Positions 1 through 9,624 of a DNA stretch of 64,000 nucleotides are shown here, piece by piece. Source of the stretch: Novosphingobium aerophilum (GTDB taxonomy: Bacteria > Pseudomonadota > Alphaproteobacteria > Sphingomonadales > Sphingomonadaceae); the NCBI RefSeq assembly GCF_014230305.1, contig NZ_JACLAU010000009.1:49110-113109 (forward strand), written 5' to 3'. Position 1 is the stretch's first letter. Each line of letters begins with the position of its first letter. Under the pieces are notes generated by a model. The model did no database searches and had not been told where the DNA came from. It saw only the letters and a program-made list of their open reading frames with translations. A program made the position numbers and the translations under genes.

Positions 1-890
1 GGCACGGCCTTGACCGGGCCCAGCCCCATGACCTCCGGCGCGACCCCGGCATGGCCCCAAGCCAGCACCTTGGCCAGCGGCTTGAGGCCCTTGTCCGCGA
101 CGGCAGTGCCGCTGGCGAGGACCACCGCGGCGGCGCCGTCGTTGATCCCGCTGGCATTGCCCGCGGTGACCGTGCCGTCCTTCTTGAACACCGGCTTCAG
201 GCCCGCCATCGATTCCACGCTGGCCTCGGCGCGGACATGCTCGTCGGTGTCGAACACGGTCACGCCCTTGCGGGTCTTGACCTCGACCGGGACGATCTGG
301 TCCTTGAAATAGCCCGCGGCGATGGCGGCGGCGGCGCGGCGGTGGCTTTCGGCGGCGACCTGGTCCTGCTGCTCGCGGCTGATCCCGCAGCGCTCGGCCA
401 CGTTTTCGGCGGTCACGCCCATGTGGATCCCCGCGAAGGGATCGTGCAGCGCGCCCAGCATCATGTCCTCAAGCGTCAGGTCGCCCATCTTCTGGCCGTT
501 GCGGGTACCCTGCATCACGCGCAGCGCGCCCGACATCACCTCGGCCCCGGCGCCGATCGCCAGCTTATGCTCGCCCAGCGCGATCGCCTGGCAGGCCGAG
601 ACGATCGCCTGCAGGCCCGATCCGCACAGGCGGTTGACGTTCATCGCCGGCGCCTCGATCGGGATGCCCGCGTTAACCGCAGCGACGCGGCTGACATAGG
701 CGTCCTTGGGCTGGGTCGGGACCACGGTGCCGACCACCACGTTCTCGATGTCGGTCGGCGCCACCCCGGCGCGGGCGATCGCCTCCTTCATCACGATGGT
801 GCCGAGCTCGGCCGGGCGGAACCCCGCCAGGCTGCCGCCGAAGGTGCCGATGGCGGTGCGGACGCCGCTGACGATGTAGATGTCTTCCAT
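1..890 (-). CDS. acetyl-CoA C-acyltransferase (beta-ketothiolase), 3' part beyond window
   Basis: Thiolase that condenses or cleaves acyl-CoA with acetyl-CoA, acting in beta-oxidation, ketone-body or polyhydroxyalkanoate metabolism. The reverse strand reads without a stop from ATG at 890 to the window edge, giving 296 codons of an expected 390 or so. It begins MEDIYIVSGVRTAIGTFGGS. The nucleophile motif NRLCGSGLQA puts Cys at residue 89, the classical thiolase position, and TAGNASGINDGAAAVVL is the usual mid-domain signature. The C-terminal His and second Cys motifs lie outside the window. It follows the acyl-CoA carboxylase beta gene by 42 bases on the same strand, so the two are probably co-transcribed and used in branched-chain or odd-chain acyl-CoA turnover. 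Substrate chain length cannot be read from sequence. Confidence 0.93.
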   Translation of the reverse strand, partial: MEDIYIVSGVRTAIGTFGGSLAGFRPAELGTIVMKEAIARAGVAPTDIENVVVGTVVPTQPKDAYVSRVAAVNAGIPIEAPAMNVNRLCGSGLQAIVSACQAIALGEHKLAIGAGAEVMSGALRVMQGTRNGQKMGDLTLEDMMLGALHDPFAGIHMGVTAENVAERCGISREQQDQVAAESHRRAAAAIAAGYFKDQIVPVEVKTRKGVTVFDTDEHVRAEASVESMAGLKPVFKKDGTVTAGNASGINDGAAAVVLASGTAVADKGLKPLAKVLAWGHAGVAPEVMGLGPVKAV

Positions 891-932
891 GGGATATCCT
901 GCTTTCTGCGACCGCTGCGGGGGAGCGGCTAG

Positions 933-2459
<1,527 letters not shown>

Positions 2460-2619
2460 GCCGGGCTACCCTCTCCTGGTGCTGACCGAGTGCGTCGCAG
2501 TTTTCCGTTGCCGCTAAGCCACGGCCCGAAGGCCTCGTCAACAGAATTTAAGCGATCGATTAAAGGGGCTGGCGAGAATGGCTGGACCGGGCGGATTGCA
2601 GTTGTCCTCCAAAGCCACC

Positions 2620-2721
2620 GTCGCCCCTGCGGAGGCAGGGGCCCATCCCCACCTGTCCGCCAGCGACAGGGTCGGTTCGTCGGGCCAGGCTGGGTTGGGC
2701 CCCTGCCTCCGCAGGGGCGAC
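2620..2721. repeat. perfect 25-bp inverted repeat with 52-base spacer
   Basis: The left arm at 2620-2644 starts GTCGCCCCTGCGGAGGCAGG and the right arm at 2697-2721 is its exact reverse complement. Each arm is itself partly palindromic (CCCCTGC..GCAGGGG). It is long enough to form a strong hairpin in RNA and resembles the REP/BIME-like palindromes common in sphingomonad intergenic DNA. Confidence 0.85.
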
Positions 2722-2820
2722 AGCGGTGGAGCCGGGAACATGATGTCGGTGCCGGGGGAGTTGCCGTTGGGCGGGACCTGAGGATAGCCAAACCACGAAC
2801 ACAGTCCGATATCCCCAAAG

Positions 2821-2958
2821 CCCGCTCAGGCTGAGCCTGTCGAAGCCCACTCGCGACGGTTGAGCCGGGCGTCTGCAGCGGGTCCGTCTGGAGGCATGGT
2901 CTCAGGAGCACGGGGCCAATGACGGCGCGTGGCCTTCGACAGGCTCAGGCTGAGCGGG
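2821..2958. repeat. inverted pair of the CGACAGGCTCAGG dispersed repeat
   Basis: The left arm at 2821-2845 reads CCCGCTCAGG..CTGTCGAAG. The right arm at 2934-2958 reads CTTCGACAGG..CTGAGCGGG. The arms are reverse complements except in the central dinucleotide (CC versus GG). The same unit recurs at 8692-8716, where it runs into the start of era. Confidence 0.8.
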
Positions 2959-3046
2959 TCTAGTTTGGTTTGATCTTTTTCTTCTTTTGCCTGCACCCGG
3001 GCGCAAGCCGCCATGCGCAGCGGTGCACGCCCCAACGCCGCCGCCC

Positions 3047-4396
3047 TCAACGCATCAGCACCAGCTCTTCCGCCATGCTGGGATGAAGCGCCACGGTGGC
3101 GTCGAAATCGGCCTTGGTCAGCCCCGCCTTCACCGCGATCGCCGCGGCCTGGAGAATTTCCGGCGCCTCGGGACCGATCAGGTGGACGCCCAGCACGCGA
3201 TCGGTGTTGGCGTCGACCACCAGCTTGTACAGCCCGCGCTCCATCCGCCCGGCGAAGACGTTCTTCATCGGGCGGAAGTCCGAGGTGTAGACCTTGACGT
3301 TGCCATAGGCATTGCGCGCCTGCCCCTCGGTCAGGCCCACCCCGGCGAGCGGCGGCTGCGAGAACACGGCGCTGGGGATGCAGGTGTAATCGACCGTGCG
3401 CGGGTTGTTGCCGAACACCGTATCGGCAAAGGCATGGCCCTCGCGGATCGCGACCGGGGTCAGTTGCACCCGGTCGGTCACGTCGCCCACGGCATAGATG
3501 CTGGGGCACGCGGTCCGGTTATAGGCATCGACCGGAATCTCACCCTTGGCGCCCAGCGTGATCCCGGCGTTCTCCAGCCCCAGCCCCTCGGTCTTGGGCT
3601 TGCGGCCTGTGGCGATCAGGACCGCATCGGCTTCGATCGGATCGGCCTTGCCGATGGACACCTTCAGGCTGCCATTCGCTTGCTTTTCAACGGACTGGAT
3701 CGGGCAGTTGAAGCGATAGACGATCCCGCGCGCCATGGTGATCTGCAGCAAGCGATCCCGCAGCGATTCGTCATAGCCGCGCAGGATCTGGTCGCTGCGG
3801 TTGACCACGGTCACCTCGCAGCCCAGCGCGTTGAAGATCCCGGCGAATTCCAGCGCGATATAGCCCGCGCCCTGGATCACGATGCGTCGCGGCAGCTCGG
3901 GCAGGTGGAACACCTCGTTCGAGGTTATGCAATGCTCCATCCCCGGAAACTCGGGCTTGACCGGCCAGGCGCCAACCGCGACGAGAATGACCTTCGCGGT
4001 GATCTCGCGCCCTCCCGCCAGCCGCACCGAATTCGGCCCGGTGATCGTCGCGCGCTCGAGGAAATGCTCGACCCGGTTGCTCTCCAGCGTCTGGGTATAG
4101 GCCGCGTTGAGCCGGTCAACATCGCGCAGCACCGTGTCGCGCAGCGTGTTCCAGTCGAACCGCATCCCCTCGACAGTCCAGCCGTAGTGCGCGGCGTCCT
4201 GCAGTTCCTCGGCGAAGTGCGAACCATAGACCAGCAGCTTCTTGGGTACACAGCCGCGGATGACACAGGTCCCGCCGACGCGGTACTCCTCGGCGATGGC
4301 GACCTTCGCGCCATGCCCGGAGGCGATCCGGCTGGCCCGTACCCCGCCCGATCCGGCGCCGATGACGAAGAGGTCGTAATCGTAGGTGTCGGTCAT
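3047..4396 (-). CDS. gor: glutathione-disulfide reductase
   Basis: FAD- and NADPH-dependent cytosolic enzyme that reduces glutathione disulfide and maintains thiol redox balance. The start chosen is ATG at 4396 (MTDTYDYDLFVIGAGSGGVR), which puts the FAD dinucleotide fold GAGSGG at residues 13-18 and gives 449 residues. An upstream in-frame extension to 4516 is arginine-rich and not family-like. The redox disulfide GGTCVIRGCVPKK has Cys44 and Cys49. The NADPH fold follows (GAGYIALEFAGIFNALG), then IYAVGDVTDRVQLTPVAI and the dimerisation domain with the C-terminal active-site region LHPSMAEELVLM. CVIRGCVPKK and the domain order fit glutathione reductase better than dihydrolipoamide or mercuric reductase. 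Confidence 0.93.
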   Translation of the reverse strand: MTDTYDYDLFVIGAGSGGVRASRIASGHGAKVAIAEEYRVGGTCVIRGCVPKKLLVYGSHFAEELQDAAHYGWTVEGMRFDWNTLRDTVLRDVDRLNAAYTQTLESNRVEHFLERATITGPNSVRLAGGREITAKVILVAVGAWPVKPEFPGMEHCITSNEVFHLPELPRRIVIQGAGYIALEFAGIFNALGCEVTVVNRSDQILRGYDESLRDRLLQITMARGIVYRFNCPIQSVEKQANGSLKVSIGKADPIEADAVLIATGRKPKTEGLGLENAGITLGAKGEIPVDAYNRTACPSIYAVGDVTDRVQLTPVAIREGHAFADTVFGNNPRTVDYTCIPSAVFSQPPLAGVGLTEGQARNAYGNVKVYTSDFRPMKNVFAGRMERGLYKLVVDANTDRVLGVHLIGPEAPEILQAAAIAVKAGLTKADFDATVALHPSMAEELVLMR

Positions 4397-4536
4397 CGGC
4401 TCGGTGCTCCAGGTGGGTGCCGGGATATGGCGGGGCTTGGCGCGGATTGCCAGAGCGGAGTCCGCCGCGTCGGGCTGCGCGGCATAGGGTTTGACTTGCC
4501 GCCGCTTTCGAGACAACCGACGGCGATCAACGGGAA

Positions 4537-5115
4537 ATGGTGGTGGCCGTGTTTGAGATTGAAGGATGGCGGCCCGGCATCGGCGACCCCACGATCTGGG
4601 GCTGGCTGACGGTCGCCAACTATGCGCTGGCCGTGGTCATGGCGGTGAAGGCGGCCCGCGCCGATTGGCGCAATTCGCAGTTCTGGGCCTTCCTCGCCAT
4701 GGTCATGCTGGCGCTGGGCATCAACAAGCAGCTCGACCTGCAATCGCTGCTGACCGCCGTGTTCCGCAGCAACGCGATCCGGCACGGCTGGTACGATCAC
4801 CGCCGCGAAATGCAGAAGATGTTCATCGAAGGGACGATCCTGTTGGCGGCCGCCGCCATGGTCGTCGTCGCCTTCACCTTCCGCAAGGCAGGGCGATGGG
4901 TGCTTGGCGCCCTGTTCGGTCTGGCGCTGCTGTGCGCGTTCGTCGCGGCCCGGGCGGCTTCGTTCCATCACATGGGCGAGGTGCTCAACCTCCGCTTCCT
5001 GGCCCTGCGGATGAACCACATCCTCGAGAACACCGGGATCGCGATCATCGCGGGGAGCGCTGCGATGGCGCGGCGGCAGGCCCGCGGAAGCGCGCGCCGG
5101 AGGCCGCGACGCTGA
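4537..5115 (+). CDS. small multi-pass membrane protein of unknown function
   Basis: 192 residues with about four hydrophobic stretches (roughly residues 20-38, 48-65, 100-117 and 122-142), a charged loop with RHGWYDHRREMQKMFIEGT between the second and third, and a very arginine-rich C-terminus (RRQARGSARRRPRR) that should be cytoplasmic. I recognise no catalytic motif. It is divergent from glutathione reductase and convergent with pgi, so it is probably transcribed alone from the 140-base gap upstream. The start is ATG 4537. Codon bias matches the neighbouring genes, which supports real coding. Confidence 0.7.
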   Translation: MVVAVFEIEGWRPGIGDPTIWGWLTVANYALAVVMAVKAARADWRNSQFWAFLAMVMLALGINKQLDLQSLLTAVFRSNAIRHGWYDHRREMQKMFIEGTILLAAAAMVVVAFTFRKAGRWVLGALFGLALLCAFVAARAASFHHMGEVLNLRFLALRMNHILENTGIAIIAGSAAMARRQARGSARRRPRR

Positions 5116-5152
5116 GCGGGTCTGCGCCGCCGCGCAGCCGACGCGCCGACCG

Positions 5153-6667
5153 TTAGGCGATCCCGGCCAGCTTCAGCAGCGCCTCGGTGCTGGGATCGAA
5201 GGTCGTCCCGCCCGCCTCGATCTGGTTGGCGATCTGCTTGCCCAGCTCGACGCCGAACTGGTCGAACGGGTTGATCCCCAGCAGCACCGCATTGGCGAAG
5301 GTCCGGTGTTCGTGGAAGGCGATCAGCGCGCCCAGGGTGGCGGCATTGATGTCATCAACCAGGATCGTGGTCGAGGGCCGGTCGCCCGAGTAGGTGCGCG
5401 CCGGATCGTCGCTGGCCTTGCCCGCCATCAGCGCCGCGCCCTGGGCGAAGCAGTTGGACAGGAGGATGCGGTGATGAGCCGGGTCGAGGCCATGTCCCGG
5501 CTGGATCGAGGCGATGAAGTCGACCGGGATCAGCACCGTGCCCTGATGGAGGAGCTGGAACACCGCGTGCTGGGCATCGGTCCCCACCCCGCCCCAGGTC
5601 ACCGGGGCGGTGGGCCCGTCGACCGGGGTGCCATCGGCCTTCACCGCCTTGCCGTTCGATTCCATCTCAAGCTGCTGGAGATAGTCGGGAAACAGCGCCA
5701 GGCGTTCGTCATAGGCAAAGACCGCGCGGGTCTGGCAGCCGCCGAGCCGGGTGTAGTACTGGTCGGCGAAGGCCGCGCGCAGCGGCAGGTTGGCCGCGCC
5801 CTCGGTCTCGGCGAAGTGGCGGTCGATCGCCGCGGCGCCATCGAGGAAGGCGGCGAATTCGTCCCAGCCCAGCGCGAGGGCGATCGGGAAGCCGATCGAC
5901 GACCACAGCGAGTACCGCCCGCCGACGCTCTCCTGGAAGGGCAGAACGCGGGTCTCGTCGACGCCCCACTCGACCGCCTTCTCGGGCGCGGCGGTGAGCG
6001 CCACCACCCGGCCATAGGGGTCCTCGACCCCGTTGTCGCCCAGCCAGGCGAGGGCCGAGGCGGCGTTGGTCATGGTTTCGATGGTGGTGAAGGTCTTGGA
6101 GGCGACCGCGATCAGCGTGGTGGCCGGGTCGCAGGCGGCGAAGGCCTGTTCCAGTGCGCAGCCATCGATGTTGGAGACGACATGAACCGCCACATCGGCA
6201 CCATCGCGGGTCAGCGCGTCGATCGCCAGCGCCGGGCCCAGCGCCGATCCGCCGATGCCGATGTGGATCAGGTGGCGCACCTCGCCCAGGGCGCCCTCGC
6301 GGATCGCCTCGACCAGGCCGCGCATGCGCTGGTGCAGCGCGCTGGCCTCTTCCACCGAGGTGTCCCGGCCGATCCCGCGCTGGGCGGTATGCTCGGCAGC
6401 CCGCCCCTCGGTGACGTTGACCTTCTCACCCGCCAGCAGCGCGGCCCGGCGCTCGGCGAAGCCGGCTGCCTGGGCGAGCCGCTCGAAACCGGCGATCAGG
6501 TTCTCATCCAGATGGGTCTTCGACCAGTCGAACCGGATCGGGCCGCCCGGCAGGTCCAGCGTGGTGGCCAGCCGTTCGACCCGCCGTGGATCGGCAAACA
6601 GGTCCGCCAGGGTGCGGCACGGCGAATCCGCCAGCGCCTGCCATGCCGTGTCCACCGCCTCGTTCAT
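5153..6667 (-). CDS. pgi: glucose-6-phosphate isomerase
   Basis: Interconverts glucose 6-phosphate and fructose 6-phosphate in the cytosol (Entner-Doudoroff/gluconeogenic flow in sphingomonads). The start chosen is ATG 6667 (MNEAVDTAWQALADSPCRTL), giving 504 residues. The frame stays open upstream to 7960, but that stretch is antisense to lepB and not family-like. Signatures present are HIGIGGSALGPALA (phosphosugar binding), ASKTFTTIETMTNA, VGGRYSLWSSIG with the catalytic Glu/Arg region, LFPDYLQQLEMESNGK and GTDAQHAVFQLLHQG (PGI signature), and a C-terminal KQIANQ carrying the catalytic Lys. The 246-base gap to lepB must hold promoters for both directions. Confidence 0.95.
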   Translation of the reverse strand: MNEAVDTAWQALADSPCRTLADLFADPRRVERLATTLDLPGGPIRFDWSKTHLDENLIAGFERLAQAAGFAERRAALLAGEKVNVTEGRAAEHTAQRGIGRDTSVEEASALHQRMRGLVEAIREGALGEVRHLIHIGIGGSALGPALAIDALTRDGADVAVHVVSNIDGCALEQAFAACDPATTLIAVASKTFTTIETMTNAASALAWLGDNGVEDPYGRVVALTAAPEKAVEWGVDETRVLPFQESVGGRYSLWSSIGFPIALALGWDEFAAFLDGAAAIDRHFAETEGAANLPLRAAFADQYYTRLGGCQTRAVFAYDERLALFPDYLQQLEMESNGKAVKADGTPVDGPTAPVTWGGVGTDAQHAVFQLLHQGTVLIPVDFIASIQPGHGLDPAHHRILLSNCFAQGAALMAGKASDDPARTYSGDRPSTTILVDDINAATLGALIAFHEHRTFANAVLLGINPFDQFGVELGKQIANQIEAGGTTFDPSTEALLKLAGIA

Positions 6668-6913
6668 CGTTCGATCCTTCGCGTCTTGCCGTTCACCGGC
6701 GCCGGCCGCTCCCGGTCGAATCCGACAGCGCCACACACCTGCGTGTCGCTGGCCGAACTTGGCGCAAGCCGCAAGTATCCGCGGATCGCGACAATCGTAT
6801 TCGCCGGACCGCCGCGGCAGAACCTCGTCCGGCCGCCCCTTTCCTCCGCCGTTTGCGTCGACTATGGCCAGGATCAGCCGGGGCGCTTCGCTGCTCGATC
6901 GATGGACCACAGG

Positions 6914-7828
6914 ATGACCGATACCAGCCCCGCTTCCGCCGACGCGCCATCGAACGAGCCTGATACGACCGGCACCGGCGCCAGCGCGGACAGTGCCAAG
7001 GTGGGCAGTGCCATCACGGACAGCGCCACCGCGGACAGTGCGGCCAAGGAACCGAAGGAGGAAAGCTTCTTCGTATTCCTGCTCAAGCTGGTGCTGATCG
7101 TCGGCGCCTTCCGCAGCTTTGCCTTCGCGCCGTTCAATATCCCGAGCGAATCCATGCTGCCGGGTCTGCAGAACGGCGACTATCTGCTGGCCGCCAAGTG
7201 GCCTTACGGCTTTTCGCGCTATTCGCTGCCCTTCTCGGTGCCGCTGATCCCCAGCCGGGTGCTCGCCCACCAGCCGCAGCGCGGCGACGTGGTGATCTTC
7301 AAGGCGCCTCCGGTGAACGACACCGACTATATCAAGCGGGTGATCGGACTGCCCGGCGATCAGGTGCAGATGATTGGCGGGGTACTCCATCTCAACGGCC
7401 AGGCCGTGCCCAAGGTGCGGATCGCCGATTCCGTGCTGAAGGTTTCGCCCAACACGCGGTGCTATGCACCCGCCTTCGAAGCCACCGGACGCGACGGCAG
7501 CTATGAGTGCCACTACCCCCGCTTCCGCGAAACCCTGCCCGGCGGCCGCAGCTACAACGTGCTCGACCTGGGCTCGACCCCGCAGGACGATACCCCGCCG
7601 GTGGTCGTGCCAGAAGGCATGCTGTTCCTGATGGGCGACAACCGCGACAACTCGATGGACAGCCGGTTCCCGGCCATGGAGGGCGCGGGGATCGGGCTGG
7701 TTCCGCAGGACAACCTGGTGGGCCGCGCCACGATCATGATGTTCTCGACCGACGGTTCCGCGAGCTGGATCAAGCCCTGGACCTGGTTCACCGCCACCCG
7801 CTGGAGCCGGATCGGTGCCACGCTCTGA
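6914..7828 (+). CDS. lepB: signal peptidase I
   Basis: Membrane-bound serine/lysine-dyad peptidase that removes Sec and Tat signal peptides. The start taken is ATG 6914 (MTDTSPASAD), 304 residues. An in-frame ATG at 6902 is possible. The first 50 residues are a low-complexity acidic Ser/Ala/Asp stretch, followed by one transmembrane helix (about 52-68) and box B FNIPSESMLPGL with the catalytic Ser at residue 80. Box D follows as DYIKRVIGLPGD with the general-base Lys, and box E is MGDNRDNSMDSR. An insertion with two cysteines (TRCYAPAF, YECHYPRF) lies between boxes D and E, as in other alphaproteobacteria. rnc starts inside its last codons, so the lepB-rnc-era order is an operon. Confidence 0.95.
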   Translation: MTDTSPASADAPSNEPDTTGTGASADSAKVGSAITDSATADSAAKEPKEESFFVFLLKLVLIVGAFRSFAFAPFNIPSESMLPGLQNGDYLLAAKWPYGFSRYSLPFSVPLIPSRVLAHQPQRGDVVIFKAPPVNDTDYIKRVIGLPGDQVQMIGGVLHLNGQAVPKVRIADSVLKVSPNTRCYAPAFEATGRDGSYECHYPRFRETLPGGRSYNVLDLGSTPQDDTPPVVVPEGMLFLMGDNRDNSMDSRFPAMEGAGIGLVPQDNLVGRATIMMFSTDGSASWIKPWTWFTATRWSRIGATL

Positions 7829-8516
7829 ACCGATGGCCCTCAGGCCGGGACTGGGCGAGGACAGCCGCGCCTTCCTCGAACGGCTGATCGGCGAACCGCT
7901 CGTCGATCCGGCGCTGTGGTGCGAGGCCCTGACCCACGGCAGCACCGGCGAACCGCGCAATTACGAACGACTGGAGTTCCTGGGCGATCGCGTGCTGGGC
8001 CTGGTCATTGCCGAATGGCTGCACGAACGCGGCACCGGCAACGAGGGCAAGCTTTCGCAGCGGCTCAATGCCCTGGTCAGCCGCGACATGAACGCCGCCA
8101 TCGCGCGGACCATCGGGCTGGGGCCGCACATGCGCCTGGGCAAGCAGGCGCGCGACGATGGCGGGGCCGACAGCGACAATATCCTGGGCGACGTGCTCGA
8201 GGCCCTGCTCGGTGCCAGCTTCGTCACCCGCGGGTTCGAGGCGACCCGGGCGCTGGTCCGCCGGCTGTGGTCGGATCCCGTCGAGGGCCGGGTCGGCCAG
8301 AGCAAGCACCCCAAGTCGGCCCTGCAGGAATGGGCCGCGGGCAACCGCCGGCGCATGCCGCATTACAAGCTGATCGAGCGCACCGGGCCCGACCATGCCG
8401 CCCACTTCCGCGTCGCGGTGGAGGTCCACGGGGTCGGCGAGGTCGAGGCCGAGGGCTCAAGCAAGCAGGAAGCCGAAACCGCCGCAGCTGCTGCCTTTCT
8501 GCAGCAGTTCGGCTAA
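7815..8516 (+). CDS. rnc: ribonuclease III
   Basis: Double-stranded-RNA endonuclease for rRNA and mRNA processing. The GTG at 7815 is chosen because GGAG lies at 7803-7806 with 8-base spacing. It gives 233 residues and overlaps the end of lepB by 14 bases. An ATG at 7833 (MALRPGLGED) would shorten it by six residues. The RNase III signature is ERLEFLGDRVLGLV, with later metal-site residues in DNILGDVLEALLGA. The C-terminal dsRNA-binding domain starts near HPKSALQEWAA and ends KQEAETAAAAAFL. Translation is probably coupled to lepB. Confidence 0.95.
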   Translation: MPRSEPMALRPGLGEDSRAFLERLIGEPLVDPALWCEALTHGSTGEPRNYERLEFLGDRVLGLVIAEWLHERGTGNEGKLSQRLNALVSRDMNAAIARTIGLGPHMRLGKQARDDGGADSDNILGDVLEALLGASFVTRGFEATRALVRRLWSDPVEGRVGQSKHPKSALQEWAAGNRRRMPHYKLIERTGPDHAAHFRVAVEVHGVGEVEAEGSSKQEAETAAAAAFLQQFG

Positions 8517-8540
8517 GCACCCTGCCCAACCGTTGCGCCG

Positions 8541-8716
8541 GGCCTGCGACAGGCTCAGGCCGGGGCGGGCCATGTTCTGACAGGATTGCCGATTGCCCCA
8601 CTCACCCACACCCGCCCAACTCGGCCTGCGACAGGCCCGGACCGAGCGGGCCATTTTCTGACGGGATTGCCGATTGCCCCACTCACCCACACCCGCTCAG
8701 CCTGAGCCTGTCGAAG
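8541..8716. repeat. 81-base tandem duplication built on the CGACAGGCTC repeat, running into era
   Basis: The 51-base segments 8565-8615 and 8646-8696 are identical except for two bases and stand 81 bases apart. Each is associated with a CTGCGACAGGC or CTGTCGAAGG unit (8541-8554, 8623-8636, 8692-8716). The only plausible start codon for era lies inside the second copy. No separate gene is visible in this rnc-era gap. Confidence 0.85.
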
Positions 8717-9624
8717 GCCACGCGCCCCCCTCGCCCCAGTCCTGCGGCCTCGTCGCCGTGCTGGGCGCGCCGAATGCCGGCAAGTCGACCCTGGTCAACC
8801 AACTGGTCGGCCAGAAGGTGGCGATCGTCTCGGCCAAGGCGCAGACCACGCGCGCCCGGCTGATGGGGATCGCGTTGGAAGGGCCCGCGCAGATCATCCT
8901 GGCCGATACGCCGGGGATTTTCGAGCCGCGCCGCCGGCTGGACCGGGCCATGGTCAACGCCGCCTGGGACGGCGCGCAGGAGGCCGACGCCATCCTGCTG
9001 GTGGTGGATGCCCGCAAGAAGAAGATCGATCTGCTCGAACCGATTCTCAACGCCCTGAAGGACCGGCCCGAGCGCAAGCTGCTGGTGCTCAACAAGGTCG
9101 ATCAGTGCGTGAAGGAGCCGCTGCTGGCTCTGGCCGAACAATTGACCGCGCTGGTCGGCTTCGACGAGGTGTTCTTCGTCTCGGCCCTGACCGGCGATGG
9201 CGTGCCCGAGCTCAAGACCCGGCTGGCGGCGCTGATGCCGGAGGGGCCCTGGCACTATCCCGAGGATCAGGTCTCCGACGCCAGCGAGCGGCTGCTCGCC
9301 ACCGAGATCACCCGCGAGCAGCTCTACCGCCAGTTGCATGACGAGCTGCCCTATGACAGCGCGGTGCGGCCCGAGAGCTATAGCCACCGCAAGGACGGAT
9401 CGATCGAGATCCACCAGCAGATCGTGATCGCCCGCGACAGCCAGAAGGCGATCGTGCTGGGCAAGAAGGGCAGCAAGCTCAAGGCGATCGGCGAGGCCGC
9501 TCGCAAGGAGCTGGCCGATCTGCTGGGCGTGAAGGTCCACCTGTTCCTCCACGTCCGCGTCGAGGAAGGCTGGGCCGACAGCCGCGAGATCTACGAGGAG
9601 ATCGGGCTGGAGTGGACCAAGTGA
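8674..9624 (+). CDS. era: GTPase Era
   Basis: Ras-like GTPase with a KH domain that binds 16S rRNA and helps 30S assembly. GTPase motifs are G1 GAPNAGKST, G2 region TTRARLMG, G3 DTPGIF and G4 NKVD. The KH domain has the loop GKKGSKLKAIGEAAR, and the protein ends EIGLEWTK. The only upstream start compatible with the G1 motif is TTG at 8674, so the protein would be 316 residues with an N-terminus of MPHSPTPAQPEPVEGHA. That tail is encoded by the dispersed repeat (the peptide AQPEPVEG is its translation), so it is recently acquired rather than conserved. The conserved core starts about residue 25 at CGLVAVLGAPN. No strong ribosome-binding site precedes the TTG, so the true start is less certain than the identity. 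Confidence 0.92.
   Translation: MPHSPTPAQPEPVEGHAPPSPQSCGLVAVLGAPNAGKSTLVNQLVGQKVAIVSAKAQTTRARLMGIALEGPAQIILADTPGIFEPRRRLDRAMVNAAWDGAQEADAILLVVDARKKKIDLLEPILNALKDRPERKLLVLNKVDQCVKEPLLALAEQLTALVGFDEVFFVSALTGDGVPELKTRLAALMPEGPWHYPEDQVSDASERLLATEITREQLYRQLHDELPYDSAVRPESYSHRKDGSIEIHQQIVIARDSQKAIVLGKKGSKLKAIGEAARKELADLLGVKVHLFLHVRVEEGWADSREIYEEIGLEWTK

Larger units (their letters stand above)
2460..3046. other. 587-base gene-free gap with two pairs of inverted repeats
   Basis: No open frame here has a recognisable protein or the codon bias of its neighbours. The gap lies between the start of pccB and the end of glutathione reductase, so it must hold the pccB promoter. It contains a perfect 25-base inverted repeat (2620-2644 with 2697-2721) and a 25-base inverted repeat with one central mismatch (2821-2845 with 2934-2958). 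The second belongs to the dispersed CGACAGGCTCAGG family also found at 8.5-8.7 kb. Confidence 0.7.

Noticed and set aside
5306..7828. 840-residue version of signal peptidase I
   Set aside because: The N-terminal 536 residues are antisense to pgi. LepB starts with the Ser/Ala-rich segment and single helix at 6914.
5153..7960. Single 935-residue protein joining pgi with an upstream extension
   Set aside because: The extension is antisense to lepB and not family-like. PGI proteins start near MNEAVDTAWQ at 6667.
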